Assembly (NCBI GenBank): GCA_037074615.1
Contig: CM073558.1
Coordinates: 10,354,001-10,418,000, forward strand
DNA from: Leucaena leucocephala
Lineage: Eukaryota; Streptophyta; Magnoliopsida; Fabales; Fabaceae
Length of the DNA: 64,000 bases
Reading direction: 5' to 3'
Shown: piece after piece, positions 1 through 11,700 of the stretch
Layout: each line of letters begins with the position of its first letter
Numbering within the stretch: the stretch's first letter is position 1
Notes under the pieces: generated by a model
What the model was told of the DNA's origin: nothing
The model's database searches: none
What the model saw: the letters and a program-made list of their open reading frames with translations, nothing else
Program-made: the position numbers and the translations under genes

Positions 1-790
1 CTGTTCTAGACAATAAAATCAGAGAAAAGTTCAGTCTTCACTTTCATCTTCTCCTTCCACATTCACCATGACTGCTGATCTGTTTACTGCTACTGTTGAA
101 GTCTTGATAGCAATAGAAGGCTAGATCCATTGTGCTATCTTGGAGATGATGCTAAACCAGAATTCTTAAGTTGAATAGAGAGTTTATTGTGTCTTTAATT
201 TAAAATTAATTTTATCAAGTTGATATAGTTAATTCTATAATTATTGATGCAATTAGAGTTAGTAGATGATTAATGAATAGGGAATCGAGTTAGATTTCCT
301 ATTTCTGCATAATTGATGCTTTGATTGATTTTCATTCTTAGACCGAGTTGGACATAGTTGTAATTAATTAGAGTAATATAGAATAGAGTATAGTTGTATA
401 TATGTAATTCGTCTTCTTCTATCTCAAGTTGAATGATTCTTATTTCTCAATTCAATATTTATGAATTGTAACTTTGATTGAGAATTTAGCTGGCGAGTTG
501 TTAGCTAACATATTTTAATTCAACTAATTAACTATAAATATTCTGTGGATAACAAAGGTGAGGTAGTCTCCAAGGGAACACACTTGTCATTGATTTATTT
601 CATCACCATAAACACCTAAAATCATAAACAATAGTATAGGATTTACAATTAGAGTTTAGTCAATATCTCATCTCATAAATCATCTGATTAATTTGTTAAC
701 TTATGACTTATTAGATTAATTATGTACTTTAGCATCCATTTAGGCTCCTTATGAATCGACCTAGGTTAGTTTCTCTTTACTGTTGGTTAG
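1..790 (+). repeat. 5' LTR, truncated by window start
   Basis: Matches the right-hand LTR from about position 3630 to 4426 with many substitutions and a few indels; the run through 'ttcaccatgactgctgatct' is nearly unchanged. The divergence suggests an old insertion. The inner end is placed where similarity to the right LTR stops, just after 'ttggttag'; an exact terminal CA is not clear. Confidence 0.8.
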
Positions 791-950
791 CATCCATTAA
801 AATGGTTAGCTTCACTCACGCAAGGCTCTATTTAGTTTCCTTTTTTTAATTTCAGGGATACAGAAATTGAAGGATATTATCCATCATCAACAGAATTTCA
901 CTATAGGGGCAGCCCTGGATAATATAACAGTTATATGGACAAGACTATTT

Positions 951-1109
951 CCTTTATCTGTTGGCTATGCCTATATTATGCTAGTTGTAGATTATCTCTT
1001 AAGATGGGTGAAGGCTATATCAACAAGATAGGATGAAGTAGATGGTATATTATTTCAAGTCAATGGCCACTTATTGAAGCTGTACAAGGAGAATTTTAGA
1101 CCCCCATGA
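951..1109 (+). pseudogene. Integrase core remnant of a gypsy pol gene
   Basis: Frame starting at 951 reads PLSVGYAYIMLVVDYLLRWV and then VKAISTR followed by a stop. This matches the plant Ty3/gypsy integrase block around 'YILVAVDYVSKWVEA'. After the stop the same frame reads VNGHLLKLYKENFRPP, resembling the 'VNGQRLKLY' block that normally lies far downstream near the end of pol. The two blocks are now only a few codons apart, so the intervening integrase region has been deleted. Not functional. Confidence 0.75.
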
Positions 1110-1416
1110 TACCCAGTTTATCTCCTTCTTTGTTTCCCCACTTACAATAGTTTGCTTTAATTAGTTTACTTATATACTTGAGCTATTAATTGTTGATTAA
1201 GTGTGGGGGAGGATACTAAGTCAGTAGGGGTAGATATAAATTAATAAGTTTATCTTGGATTCTGGTTCAACTTTGACCTTATTACTTCAGCCTTTGCATG
1301 TGTTTTAGTATTTCTTCACATTGAGGACAATGTAGAAATTAAGTGTGGGGGAGTATGAACTTTAATATGTAAAATAGGTAAATAAAAATCATATAACTGC
1401 TGTGATTCTGTATTTT

Positions 1417-1770
1417 GGTCGTGACCTTGTGTTATTATTGTCGCGATTAATATGTGTGAATATATCAACTTTCTTCTTTGTGAAACTTAGTCGCAACCAA
1501 TTCTTATTTTTATCACGACTGTATCCCTCTGTGACTATTAGTCACAACCATTGTTCATTTTTGTCACAACCAGTAATTCCTATTTTCTGATGTTTACCTA
1601 TCTGTGATTTTTAGTCGTGACGTGTGCTTATTTTTATCGCGACTGTGACTCTCAGTGATCTTAAGTACCGAACAATGTCCATTTATGTCACGACCAATAT
1701 TCTTTATTTTTTGAAAATTTCTTCTCTATGAAAAATAGTCGTGACCTGCAATCCTTTTTGTTGCGACTCA
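1417..1770 (+). repeat. Degenerate tandem array built on GTCGTGAC / GTCACGAC
   Basis: Within about 350 bp the core recurs roughly ten times, alternating between ggtcgtgacc, tcgcgatt, tcgcaacc, tcacgact, tcacaacc, tcgtgacg, tcgcgact, tcacgacc and tcgtgacc, separated by T-rich spacers often ending in 'tttttatc' or 'ctctgtga'. It lies in the 3' non-coding part of the gypsy element. A similar motif array occurs in a different LTR element at 54750-55013. Confidence 0.6.
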
Positions 1771-2983
1771 AATTGACCCTCTGCTGAAAAATTCTTCTGT
1801 TTCATCTTATTGTTGCTTGTCTAATTGAATTTACTATCATATATTTAAAATTAAATTATAAACATATACTTTTGAACATTGGCAAGCTTGATGAAGTATG
1901 AGTTGCTTGTTTCATTGATTAATTATTGAAAATTGTGCAGTATGAATGATTGATCTCATGTATTTTGTTTAATATTCACGTAATCTTGTCATAGTGAGTT
2001 GATTAGGGTGATAAGCCATATAGAAGGATTTTGAGCCTCCAACATATACTCATTTACATTGTGTGACACCATCTAGTTTGGTAACTTTGTAGAACTTGTC
2101 TCAATCCTTAATTCAAAACTATATTAGCTTCTTAAATTGTGAATATGATAAGGGCATTTCTTTCAAAACGATTTTTACCAAATAGTAGCCACATAAAAAT
2201 TAAATCCTTTGCTTACTCCTTTGAGACCTTCACTTACTTTTAAAATTCTATCCTTGATTAATGAATGTTGTACAGGATATTTCTACTGTAGTAAGTTTCT
2301 AAATGTGAAATAAATGTTAAATTTGTACCACTTGTTAGATATCTGAACTTCAATGTATTTGCTATATGGTTCAATAGTTGAAAGAAAAGAAAAGCAAAAA
2401 GAAAAAGTACAAAAAAGAGAGAAAAAATAAAGAAAGAAGAGATAGACAAGATAAAAAGATGTGATATTCAACTTATATGAAAGAAATTTATTTGGTGACT
2501 TGTGATTCTCTACAGCTGCACAACTGAAACTATGATCAATAATTGAAATAGTTCGAAGAAGTAAGATCATGTGCAATATTTCATTAATCATTAACATGTA
2601 TTTCCCTTTCATCACTTAGCCTTTCCAACATTACAACATAATAATGACCCTTTGATTCATAACCCTTGTGGCATGCAGTGGTAGAGAGATTGGATGGTTA
2701 CAAGCCTATGGGAAGCCTAAGCTAGATGATTGAGTGAAATTACCTTGATAAGAGAATGAGTGAAACACTACACCTTATGAGGAAATCTCACCTAGTTGCT
2801 TACTATGATTTAATTGCATGAGTTAGATTCTTTGATTGATATGAGATTAGTTTGGATTGTTGCCAATTGAAGGGAAAAGATTGATGACTACAAGTGCTTA
2901 TGCTGAATCTTTTGCCAAATTTGCTAAACATGAGTGTTTGAATTTCAATCTTGATCCATAATTTTGCTCGGAGTGCAAAAGCT

Positions 2984-2997
2984 AAGTGTGGGGGAAT
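2984..2997 (+). promoter_or_regulatory. Polypurine tract of the gypsy element
   Basis: The string aagtgtgggggaat lies immediately upstream of the right LTR start TGATAAACTC. A purine-rich block in this place primes plus-strand DNA synthesis in LTR elements, and it fixes the element's orientation. Confidence 0.65.
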
Positions 2998-4426
2998 TGA
3001 TAAACTCATATTTATAGTGATTTTTAGTGTGTTTAAAGAGAGTTTTATTATTGATTTTATCCCTATTTGCCAATATGATGAGCAATTAATTAATAAAATT
3101 AAGTTGGAGTAGTTGGGAATTAATTGATGTAATCTTAGTGATTAATTGGATAAATAATTAGTTTCTTTTAGTTTCCCATTTCAGGAAAATGCTCATGACC
3201 AAAACAACTTGCTACTGGGGGAATGAAACAGAAATGATTGACAGCTGGACAAAAGAAGCATGTGCTAGATTGAATAAGTGGGTTAATAGAATTACATGCT
3301 GGAAGGAGCTTATAATAGAAGAAAGTGGGAGATTCACATATTTTTTGTAACATATTTATGCACATGCTATCATCACACATTTCACATAGCTCATCATTTT
3401 AGATCAGTCATACCATTCACACTTCTTCTATATAACACACATATCAGCACATTCAGAGGGGACTCACGCAAGGCACAACACCACACAACATTCATTCACT
3501 TATGCCACTCCACACACACCACTAAACAGATTCCATTATGCACTACATTCACTCCACCTGCATTCTCCCTTCATGACATATGCCACACTCTCTCTCCATC
3601 TCTATTTCCATTCTCTCTCCTCTATAACTTTCCACCAGAGAAAAGTTCAGTCTTCATCTTCTCCTTCCACATTCACCATGACTGCTGATCTCTTACTGCT
3701 GCTGTTGAAGTCTTGATAGCAATGGAAGGTTTGATCCATTATACTCTCTTGGAGATGATGCTGAACCATAATCCTTAAGTTGAACAGGAATTTTATTGTG
3801 TCTTTAATTCAGAATTGATTGTATCGAGTTGATGTAATTAATTCTATAATTACTGATGCAATTAGAGTCACTAGATGATTAATGATTAGTTAACCAAGTT
3901 GGATTTTCTATTTCTGCATAATTGATGCTTTGATTGATTTTTATCCTTGGACCGAGTTGGACATGGTTGGGTGAATTAGAGTAATCTATAATAGAGTACA
4001 GTTGTATATGTTTAGTTCATCTTATTCTATCTCAAGTTGAATGATTCTTATTTCTCTATTCAATATCTACGAGTTATAGCTTTGATTGATAATTTAGCTG
4101 GCGAGTTGTTAACTAACATATTTTAATTCAACTTGTTAGCTAATATATTTTAATTCAACTAATTAACTCTAAATATTCTATGGATAACGAAAGTTAGGTA
4201 GTCTCCAATGGAACACACTTGTCATTGATTTATTTCATCACCATAAACACCTAAAATCATAAACAATAGTATAGGATTTACATTTAGAATTTAGTCAATA
4301 TATCATCTCACAAATCATATGATTAAATTGTTAACTTGTGACTCATTAGATTAATTAGGTACCTTAGCATCTATTTAGTCTCCTTGTGAATCAACCTATG
4401 TTAGTTTCACTTTACTATTGGTTAGC
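2998..4426 (+). repeat. 3' LTR of the gypsy element
   Basis: Starts TGATAAACTC right after the polypurine tract. Its last roughly 800 bp match positions 1-790. The right edge is where the match ends (ttggttagc). Several overlapping short frames inside it are not coding. Confidence 0.75.
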
Positions 4427-4464
4427 TTAGTTTTGTTTGATAATTAAAATGACAGTTATCACTT

Positions 4465-5059
4465 ATTTTTTAATTTCTGTTAATTTCGTAAATTCTTATA
4501 TTAATTATAATAATATACTATAAAATTTTATCTGACTATGAGATTTAGAAGATTCTGTACTAGTTTTCATATTTCAGAAATTAATATCAATTTATCGGGG
4601 AACTTAAATCAGAATTATGAAAGTATATGCCTAGCCAAATTCTATCATCTATTTAATGGTAAATTTTGGGAATGTAATATTTTTGAGTAATTTTGGGTAT
4701 TTTCTGACTTAATTTTCCATAATTATACTTTTGCCTTGAATTTGGCAAAATTGCAATTTAGCCCCTAAAATTATCAAATTCTATTTTAGTCCATTTCTAA
4801 TAAACTTAAAATTCCAATTTGATCCCTAAAATCTCAAAACTCTATTTGGGTCCTTTAACTTTGCACTATTTGTAATTTAATTCATAGACTTTCACTATTT
4901 ACAGTTTAATCCCTCTACTTTATAACTTTATACCTTCTTTCTTTCTTTGACTTAAACCTTATCTAACTATTATATTTTCTTCTGATTATCATCTTAATCC
5001 CTTATTAATCTCTTTCAACTATCAGTCTTATACAGAGAGAAAAAATTTAGGATATTATA
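4465..5059 (-). repeat. Fragment of the long-LTR family (LTR 5' end)
   Basis: Read on the minus strand it begins TATAATATCCTAAATTTT, a mutated form of the TGTCATATCC start seen at 50785, 62786 and 42923. It continues through the same diagnostic run of 'tagtccctgaacttt'-like segments. Only about 600 of roughly 3200 bp are present; the rest is missing or lies beyond the gypsy element to its left. Confidence 0.65.
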
Positions 5060-5062
5060 GTT

Positions 5063-5272
5063 ATGAACCAATGCCTCCAGTTTTTATTTTTTTTCCTCAG
5101 GAAGTTTTCATTTCTTCTTACTGGAGTTGTTATTTTTACCCTACAAAGTTGTAATTGTTTGAAATCATGTAAATAATTTGTTAATTAACTCGAAATAAAA
5201 GCGCTCAAGTTGTTATTCCTTCACTATGACAATGTCATTCCTTCATATTTGAATTGTTATTTTCCCACCCAG
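5063..5272 (-). repeat. Dispersed AATAACAACT-type repeat, copy 1
   Basis: The reverse complement matches 46436-46636 along its length, including 'gaaggaataacaactt', the 'gcttttattt' link and a terminal 'gcattggttcat' versus 'gcattagttccc'. It begins directly after the LTR fragment and lies to the left of the glutathione-reductase exon fragment. It is probably part of a DNA transposon; the class is not proved. Confidence 0.6.
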
Positions 5273-6211
5273 GAAATATTAATTTGTTTCAAATTTTATG
5301 TAAAACTAAACAATTCAATGTCACATAAGATCGATTAACTGACGAACAATATAAAAAAGTTAAATTACTTTAAATTCTCAAATTATATGACTCATCACTA
5401 ATTGTGAACTTGATGACTAAGTAGCAAATTCCTAATTACACACTAGTAGTAACTAATTGTTCATCTTTGTCTTTACCTTCATATTCACCTTCATTCTGCC
5501 TTTTATCTTCACCTTCCTCTTAACTCCAAAACCAAAAAAACAAACAGAGAATATTTTCAAATATTTTATCAATCTCTTGTAGGAAATAACAAGTTACTGT
5601 GTTAGTAATGACAACTTAACATAAGTGATATATCAACTCATATTGTAACATTAGATAGAAGAAAATGTTTCTCCTAATGCCACTCCTCAATGATCTGGGG
5701 ACACAATCATGTGGAAATTGCATTAACTGACAGCTATGCACACTCAAAACACACGCACACACCATTTCATTTGATACAAATATCTCATATAACTGTACAA
5801 GTATAATCAAAGTGTAGGAAAATGTAACCAAAACATAACACTCAGAAGTAATAATATCTGCTTCAGCATAAAAATCACAAACTTTTGTTGCATGTTCATG
5901 TTTTCAACGGTTGCAAACCTGACAAGGGCCATAGCTTAAGATTACTATAGAGACTTTTCTATCTCATTCACTGTTCTGTTAAGTGATGGCATAATTTGTT
6001 TAGAAAATTTCTGAACATAACTATTCTAATACTTCTTCCAATTTTCATTAATCTTTATAACTACAAGCTCTCTTAGGTTAAAACCCTTAAAATTTTATAA
6101 ATTATAACTAAAAAATAAGGGAAAAATAAGATTATGAAGGAATTGAACGAAAGAACCAATTATGTTAACGAAGCAATTCACTACAGATGCTTGGTACTTT
6201 GAACTTACACA

Positions 6212-6293
6212 TCAGATCCTTAGCTCAAGGTCACCTCCATAGGATACTCCATAGACCATAATCTTTTTTGGAACACAACCACGAATAACACAC
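6212..6293 (-). pseudogene. Glutathione reductase exon fragment
   Basis: On the minus strand an acceptor-like TATCAG is followed by a frame reading CVIRGCVPKK and then IMVYGVSYGGDLE. This is the redox-active N-terminal block of plant glutathione reductase (GGTCVIRGCVPKK), a flavoenzyme that reduces oxidised glutathione with NADPH; the second cysteine of the CxxxxC disulphide pair is present. Homology ends abruptly after about 26 codons and a stop follows, with no other GR exons recognisable nearby. The retained splice acceptor shows that genomic DNA, not cDNA, was copied. Repeat blocks at 5063-5272 and 6497-6612 flank it, suggesting capture by a transposon. The fragment is not functional. Confidence 0.7.
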
Positions 6294-6496
6294 CTGATAC
6301 AAATACAAGCAATGTCTGAGGAAGAGGTCTTACAAGGTGTGAAGAAGTTGAGATTCTTCTGAAGATTTGTTTCAGAAAGACACGCTTTGAACCTTTGACG
6401 GAAAAGGAATGAGTGATACTGATAGAAATGTAATCGAAGAGGTAGTGGGAAAGGTGAGAGATGAGAAGGAAGTAGACTCACGTTAAGTGCAGCCCT

Positions 6497-6612
6497 GTCT
6501 TTTCATAATTAAAAATAATTAATGTCAGGTTACATAGGACTTTATAATAGTTTTAAAATTTTATGAGACTTTTTTGCAATTTGATTCTTGGGACCTAGAT
6601 ACAATTCTCCTA
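6497..6612 (+). repeat. Dispersed repeat block shared with 63270-63393
   Basis: The segments 'gtctttt..aattaaaaa', 'taggactttataata' and 'cttttttgcaattt' match 63270-63393 in the same order and orientation. In both places it lies beside AATAACAACT-type sequence, so it probably forms one side of the same element family. Confidence 0.5.
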
Positions 6613-6856
6613 ATAAAGTAATTGGGTAGTAACATTTTTACTCCATTTTTTAATCTTTATAAGCACTTTGCTATGATGTTAGATGTATGTTTATATCATA
6701 ACCCTAATTTATATTTGACAGTTATAGCATTTTTGTTTTTATTTTAATATTTATGGGTATTTTTACTCCTCCAAAAAATTTATGGTGTTAGGCATATTTT
6801 TATAAAAAATATATATATAGATGTTTTTACACCTTTGTCTTTATTTTATTCCAGCA

Positions 6857-7129
6857 CAATTCCTTCAAGGTATTGTTATGAACGAAGGCGCAATAGATTC
6901 GGACTGGAGATGTGGAAGTCTTTATGAAAATATCCTTCATGAAAGGAAATTTATTTAGAATCACTCAGTGATTTGGACTCCTCGAGAGGCTAACTTGGCT
7001 GCTGATTGGCTCGCCAAGGCTACTCTCAAATGGGTGTGTCCTTCAAGATGGGTGCTATGCCCAGCACCCTATCTTCTTAGTTTGGTTGAGATGTTCAAGC
7101 TTATTAGAATTATGTTGATCACAATGTAG
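6857..7129 (+). pseudogene. RNase H-like (RVT_3 / non-LTR retroelement) C-terminal remnant
   Basis: Ninety codons run in one frame with a single internal stop at 6956. The end reads VIWTPREANLAADWLAKA, the typical C-terminal block of plant RNase H-like domains found in L1-type LINEs and related host genes (REGNxxADxLAK). A few codons upstream is the sequence ttattttattccag, which looks like a splice acceptor, so a host-gene fragment is also possible. No upstream RT domain is present. The internal stop and missing N-terminal half mean it is broken. Confidence 0.65.
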
Positions 7130-8346
7130 GTATTGGTTGAACTGGTTATTTTTTTCTTTTGCTTTCAGGTTTGTATTTGAGACTCTGACAATTTGGTTAG
7201 TTGAATGAACTAGCGTTATCTATGGGTAAGACTTGACAAAATAGCCCTTTTACCTGGTGTTCAACCCGAAGAAAGAATATAATATATTTTATAGTTTGAT
7301 ACTCGGTCTAATTTGATAAAAGCCCTAATTATTTTAGGTTAGACATAGATAGGCTATATAGGGGGAGCTTCTATGGCCAAGTGATTATGAGATAAAAATA
7401 TATAATTATGAATTTATAAAATAATATCATATTCATATATTTTCAAAAGTTAAATAATATCCATAATCCACTAAAAATAAGGTATAAAGTATTGAAGTCT
7501 ATTGTATATATAAAAAAAAATTTTTGAAATTTAAATAATTTGTAATTGTAACTTTATATCAATCTCTCCAAAATTGATAAGGATGAAACATCTAAAAAAA
7601 ACAAAACAATTATAATTTATAATATAATCATATGATGATTAGTAAAATTAAAGAACAAGAAATAAATCAATCTAATTATAAATTTTAAATGATGTGACTT
7701 ATCTACTTAATTACTCATTTGTAAAATAATCTTTTAGTCATAAGTAGTTATCATAAATATAATATCTTGAAAAAAAAATTAAAAAAAATAAAAGAAATGG
7801 TATATATGGGCTGAGTAGTCCCTGCCCACTGCTGAGCCTAAACAAAGAATATGATACATTTTATAACCAAATACCCCACCAAACTCTATTTTTAAAGTTA
7901 GGCAAGACCTTTTTACACAGGCTCCAGTGGGTGCACCAAGCGGCAAATTTATGCAAACCCCTAGAATGAATGTTTCATTTTCGGCAAAAATAAGAAAAAA
8001 TGTATATTTAGGAAGAGAAGCTCAAATTTAACATACTATTTTAATGAAGGTCGAATTTTCTATTTTCTGTATAAAATGTTCATTGTAATCATTACTCAGT
8101 ATTTTTAAATTTTTAAATGTAAAACATTTTTTTTAAAAAAAAATCAAGAGTACAATGTTTTTATTTTGTATGTTAAATGAACCCTGAAAATTACTGAGCA
8201 AGATCTGCCAAAATATGCAACATAAGCATGCCATTTTCATTTCAACCTTTAACATTGACAATACAACATTTAAATAATCATTAATCCTCCAACAAATACT
8301 TTACAAGTCAGTAATCCTCAAAGAAAAACACAATTTCAAGAGGATT
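7130..8346. other. AT-rich intergenic DNA and 3' flank of the host gene
   Basis: No coding frame is convincing. Two loosely similar stretches near 7260 and 7830 (both with 'aaagaatat..atattttat') hint at an old decayed repeat. TTTATT at about 8159 would be an AATAAA polyadenylation signal on the minus strand, some 190 bp past the stop codon of the minus-strand gene. Confidence 0.4.
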
Positions 8347-8788
8347 TTATACAGGTGGTGGATTAGACCATCTTCTCTTTACCTCTGATTTCCATCGCAC
8401 TTCTTTAAGTTTTCCATCCACTCCATAATCTCTCTCCATGACCAGATTTATTCCTTCATCAGAGTACCATCCAACTCCAATACAAAGAACACCATCCTTA
8501 CTGATATCTACATAGCACGTTACACCCCCAGGAAGCCAAAGCATGGTTACATCCTGCATGTCTAGCATCTCTTCTTCTCCAAAAGAGTTGGCACTCTCTG
8601 GGAAGCTCCTCTTCTTCAGAGTCTCTGTACAAAGGTATACATACGGGGAACCGTTGCTGGCTTCCATCATATCATCGTCCCCAAACACTGGAGTTGCACT
8701 GACCTCGAAGACTTTCCAAGACCCAATCAGCTCTGATGGTCTGGTTCGTTTTCTTTGAGATAATGGCTTTACATCAAAGTCCAAATCA
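8347..8788 (-). CDS. Exon 5, C-terminal 146 codons and stop
   Basis: The acceptor CTGAACAG precedes TGATTTGGAC; one nucleotide completes the codon split from exon 4. It encodes LIGSWKVFEV, the WLPGGVTCYVDIS segment and the end KRRWSNPPPV followed by TAA. The polypyrimidine tract before this acceptor is weak, so this border is the least certain one. Confidence 0.82.
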
Positions 8789-11700
8789 CTGTTCAGGATG
8801 GTGCTGGCATTAATTATTGCCTTAAACTCAAGGGAGGAAGGTTAAAAAGGTCTTGGGCTCAGTTTACACAAAAATTATTTTCTTTTTATGCACAAAAATA
8901 AATAGGTTAAGGTCCAATTTTGCCCTAAAAGTTATACATGAGCTATGGATATACACAAGTTTTTCTTAAATTAATATCGCCCTAAAAGTGTTAAAAAATG
9001 AGTAAAGTCACCCTAAACATTAAAAAACTAATGTTGACCCACAATTGAATCATGAAAAACTAAACACTGCTCATTTTTTAACACTTCCGATATGGTATTG
9101 ATAAAAAAAAAAAAAACTTCCAAATACAGTTTCTAAATGAAAACTACCAAGGCAAAATTGAACCTTAACCCAAAATAAATATATACTATGTTTTTTTTTA
9201 ATCCCCAAAGACATAAAAGACACTTTTCAGTCATAAGATCATGTTTCAATTCCATTCTCTATTTCATTCTGCATATCAAACAGATCAAAGTACAGAATTT
9301 GACGTAGCAATAGGAGGCAGAAAGAAATTACAAGAACCACCAAGCATTCAAGATATAATGCATACTTTTTTATATTACGTACGATTTTACATGGTAGTTT
9401 GAATTTTGTGGAATTGTCTTATCCATAGCAGATGTCACATCATGTTTTTATTTTTAGATGAAGTGTATCGTGGGCACAAATGCAGTCTTCTTAATAAAGA
9501 AAATAAAGCACATGTACCTTGGGTCTTTGATATTGGCAGGACTAGACCATTGTTCTTCATAGGCGGCAACCCTCAAAATCTGTACGTCTGAACCACCATC
9601 TATGAATTCTAGGGTATGGACAATACGAATCCTTTTGTGGCAGCCTTTGACCAAGCACTGTATATGAAAATTTTGTGTAAGATTAAAAACAGCTTTTTCC
9701 CGTTTGCAATATAATTTTCCAGATTTCATATAATAGGAAAGAGAAAGTCCTAACAATGAAACAACGGATTTCAATCTTATTGAAACATTTATCAATAACA
9801 AGAGCTTTATATTTACATTCAATGAGGCTATCAACCTACCAACATGAGAAAGAACTTGAAAACTTGTGACAACTAATGAAACTACCAAAAAATAATTGGA
9901 CGGGGAAAGATAAGGAACAAAAATATCATGGTCCTAAAATATTAATGCTCAAGGAATTACTTCATATCGATATCCCCTGTAGCACCAATACCAGATCAAA
10001 TTATCAATTGTTCTAGACCAACAAAATGTTCCTCAAATGTTTGCCATTAGGTTCTCTAATAAAAACATATCTAAAAAATATAAAAAAAAAATTAGTAGAT
10101 CCAATCATGTGAGGTTCAAATAATAAAAACATCCACTAGTCAAGTCGTTTAAAAAATATTAAAAAATAAATAAGCATAAGTTTCATATTTACCAATTACG
10201 TCAGTAAAAGCTGATTACTTTATCTGTCAACATATTGTTATCATGTGAAACTTCCGCCACCATTCAACAAAACATCTATAGTTAACCATAAATTTTCATA
10301 ATCAAAGTGGCAACTAGAAAACCACACTTAAAGAAGGCACTTGACATGAAGAGATACACCTAATATACAAATGGCCGCCATTATAATTTAGGGATTAAGG
10401 GGAAAAGTTTCCAGTTTTGGAACAATGAACAAGATAAATTGTCAAAAATGTTCAAAGGGGTTAAAGAATTAATTATGTATTGAATTTGCAGAATTGTAGA
10501 CATACACACGACACGCAAGCATTGTAAGCAACAAAAAACAGATGTATTCTTTATTGACTAAGCAGAAGTACCATGCAAGTGATAAAAAAAGTTGAATTCT
10601 CTTATTGATTAAGCAGAACTGAGAAATCTATTAAGTTTTCCATTTTGTCTATACAACTTAATCAACATTTGTTCCTCGCAAAATGAATCCATATGACTGA
10701 AGCTGCTAAACTAATTACTAATGCTTGATATATGCAAGTCAGAACTGACATAATAAGTAAGATGCTGAACTTACTTGTTCGAACTTGTAAGTTGGAGTGA
10801 TATAATAAGCTGTATCATCAATTTCACCCAAAGGGATATCTACAGGACCCTTAGAGTAAGATCCATCCTGCAATTTAATAGCCATAATTATCAACATAAT
10901 GATTGTGTGAAGTGTTATATTTCCAATAATTATGTAGATAGTAAACATTGTTATGTCTATACATGATCCTTATGACGTTAAGATTTAGGGTAAATTACAT
11001 TTTGCTCCTTGGAAAGATGTAAAAATTACATGGTTGTAGATCATAGGCTCCATTTGATGCTACAAGTTCAGAAAAATTACACTCCCTTCACTTGAAAGAT
11101 GCCCAATTTACGTGATACTAACTAAAATTACAATCTCCTTTATATTTAAAGAATCACTACATTGACCAAGCTTGCAACAAAATATAAACTATAATTATGC
11201 CTATTTTGATCAAAATACCCTTATATCTATTCTTTACATAATATAATAAGCACCATACATGTATCAGATCAATATAATAATTATGTAAACAAAATTTTGA
11301 ATTAATTAAATTTATGGTTCTTAACTCCAAAAAACATAACATTGAAATACAAGGAGAAAAACAGCATATTTTCAAATAAGTTATACTTTCAATTTAACAA
11401 AAAAAAAAATCAATATTGTTCATTCAAGATATTAGAATCATGTATTGACTTCAGGGAGATTTGTTTATATTTCATAATAGAAGAAAGGAATATGTAATTT
11501 GAGTATCTCAGGAGGTTTTAATACATTTTCTCAATATAATGAGGCTTTTTGAGACGTTAAAACTAAAAGTGATATATCTACTTTAAATAAAACATAATGA
11601 TTTCTACGACAGGATACAGAGTGAATCACATAGAGTTCGAATTTCATTCTGAAAGATCCATAGCAAAACTATAGATAATTCCAAAAGATTAATTTATTTA

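Larger units (their letters stand above)
1..4426 (+). mobile_element. Decayed Ty3/gypsy-type LTR retrotransposon, left end outside window
   Basis: Two direct repeats (1 to about 790, and 2998 to about 4426) bracket a 2.2-kb internal region, so this is an LTR element whose left edge is cut by the window. Plus orientation follows from the integrase remnant at 951-1109 and a purine-rich tract directly before the right LTR. The internal region keeps only a scrap of pol, so most of gag, protease, RT and RNase H is deleted. The repeated 'aagtgtgggggag' strings in the 3' internal part recall Tat/Athila-type gypsy elements; that assignment is from memory of the family and is inferred. The element is dead: its only pol piece carries an in-frame stop. 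Confidence 0.85.
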
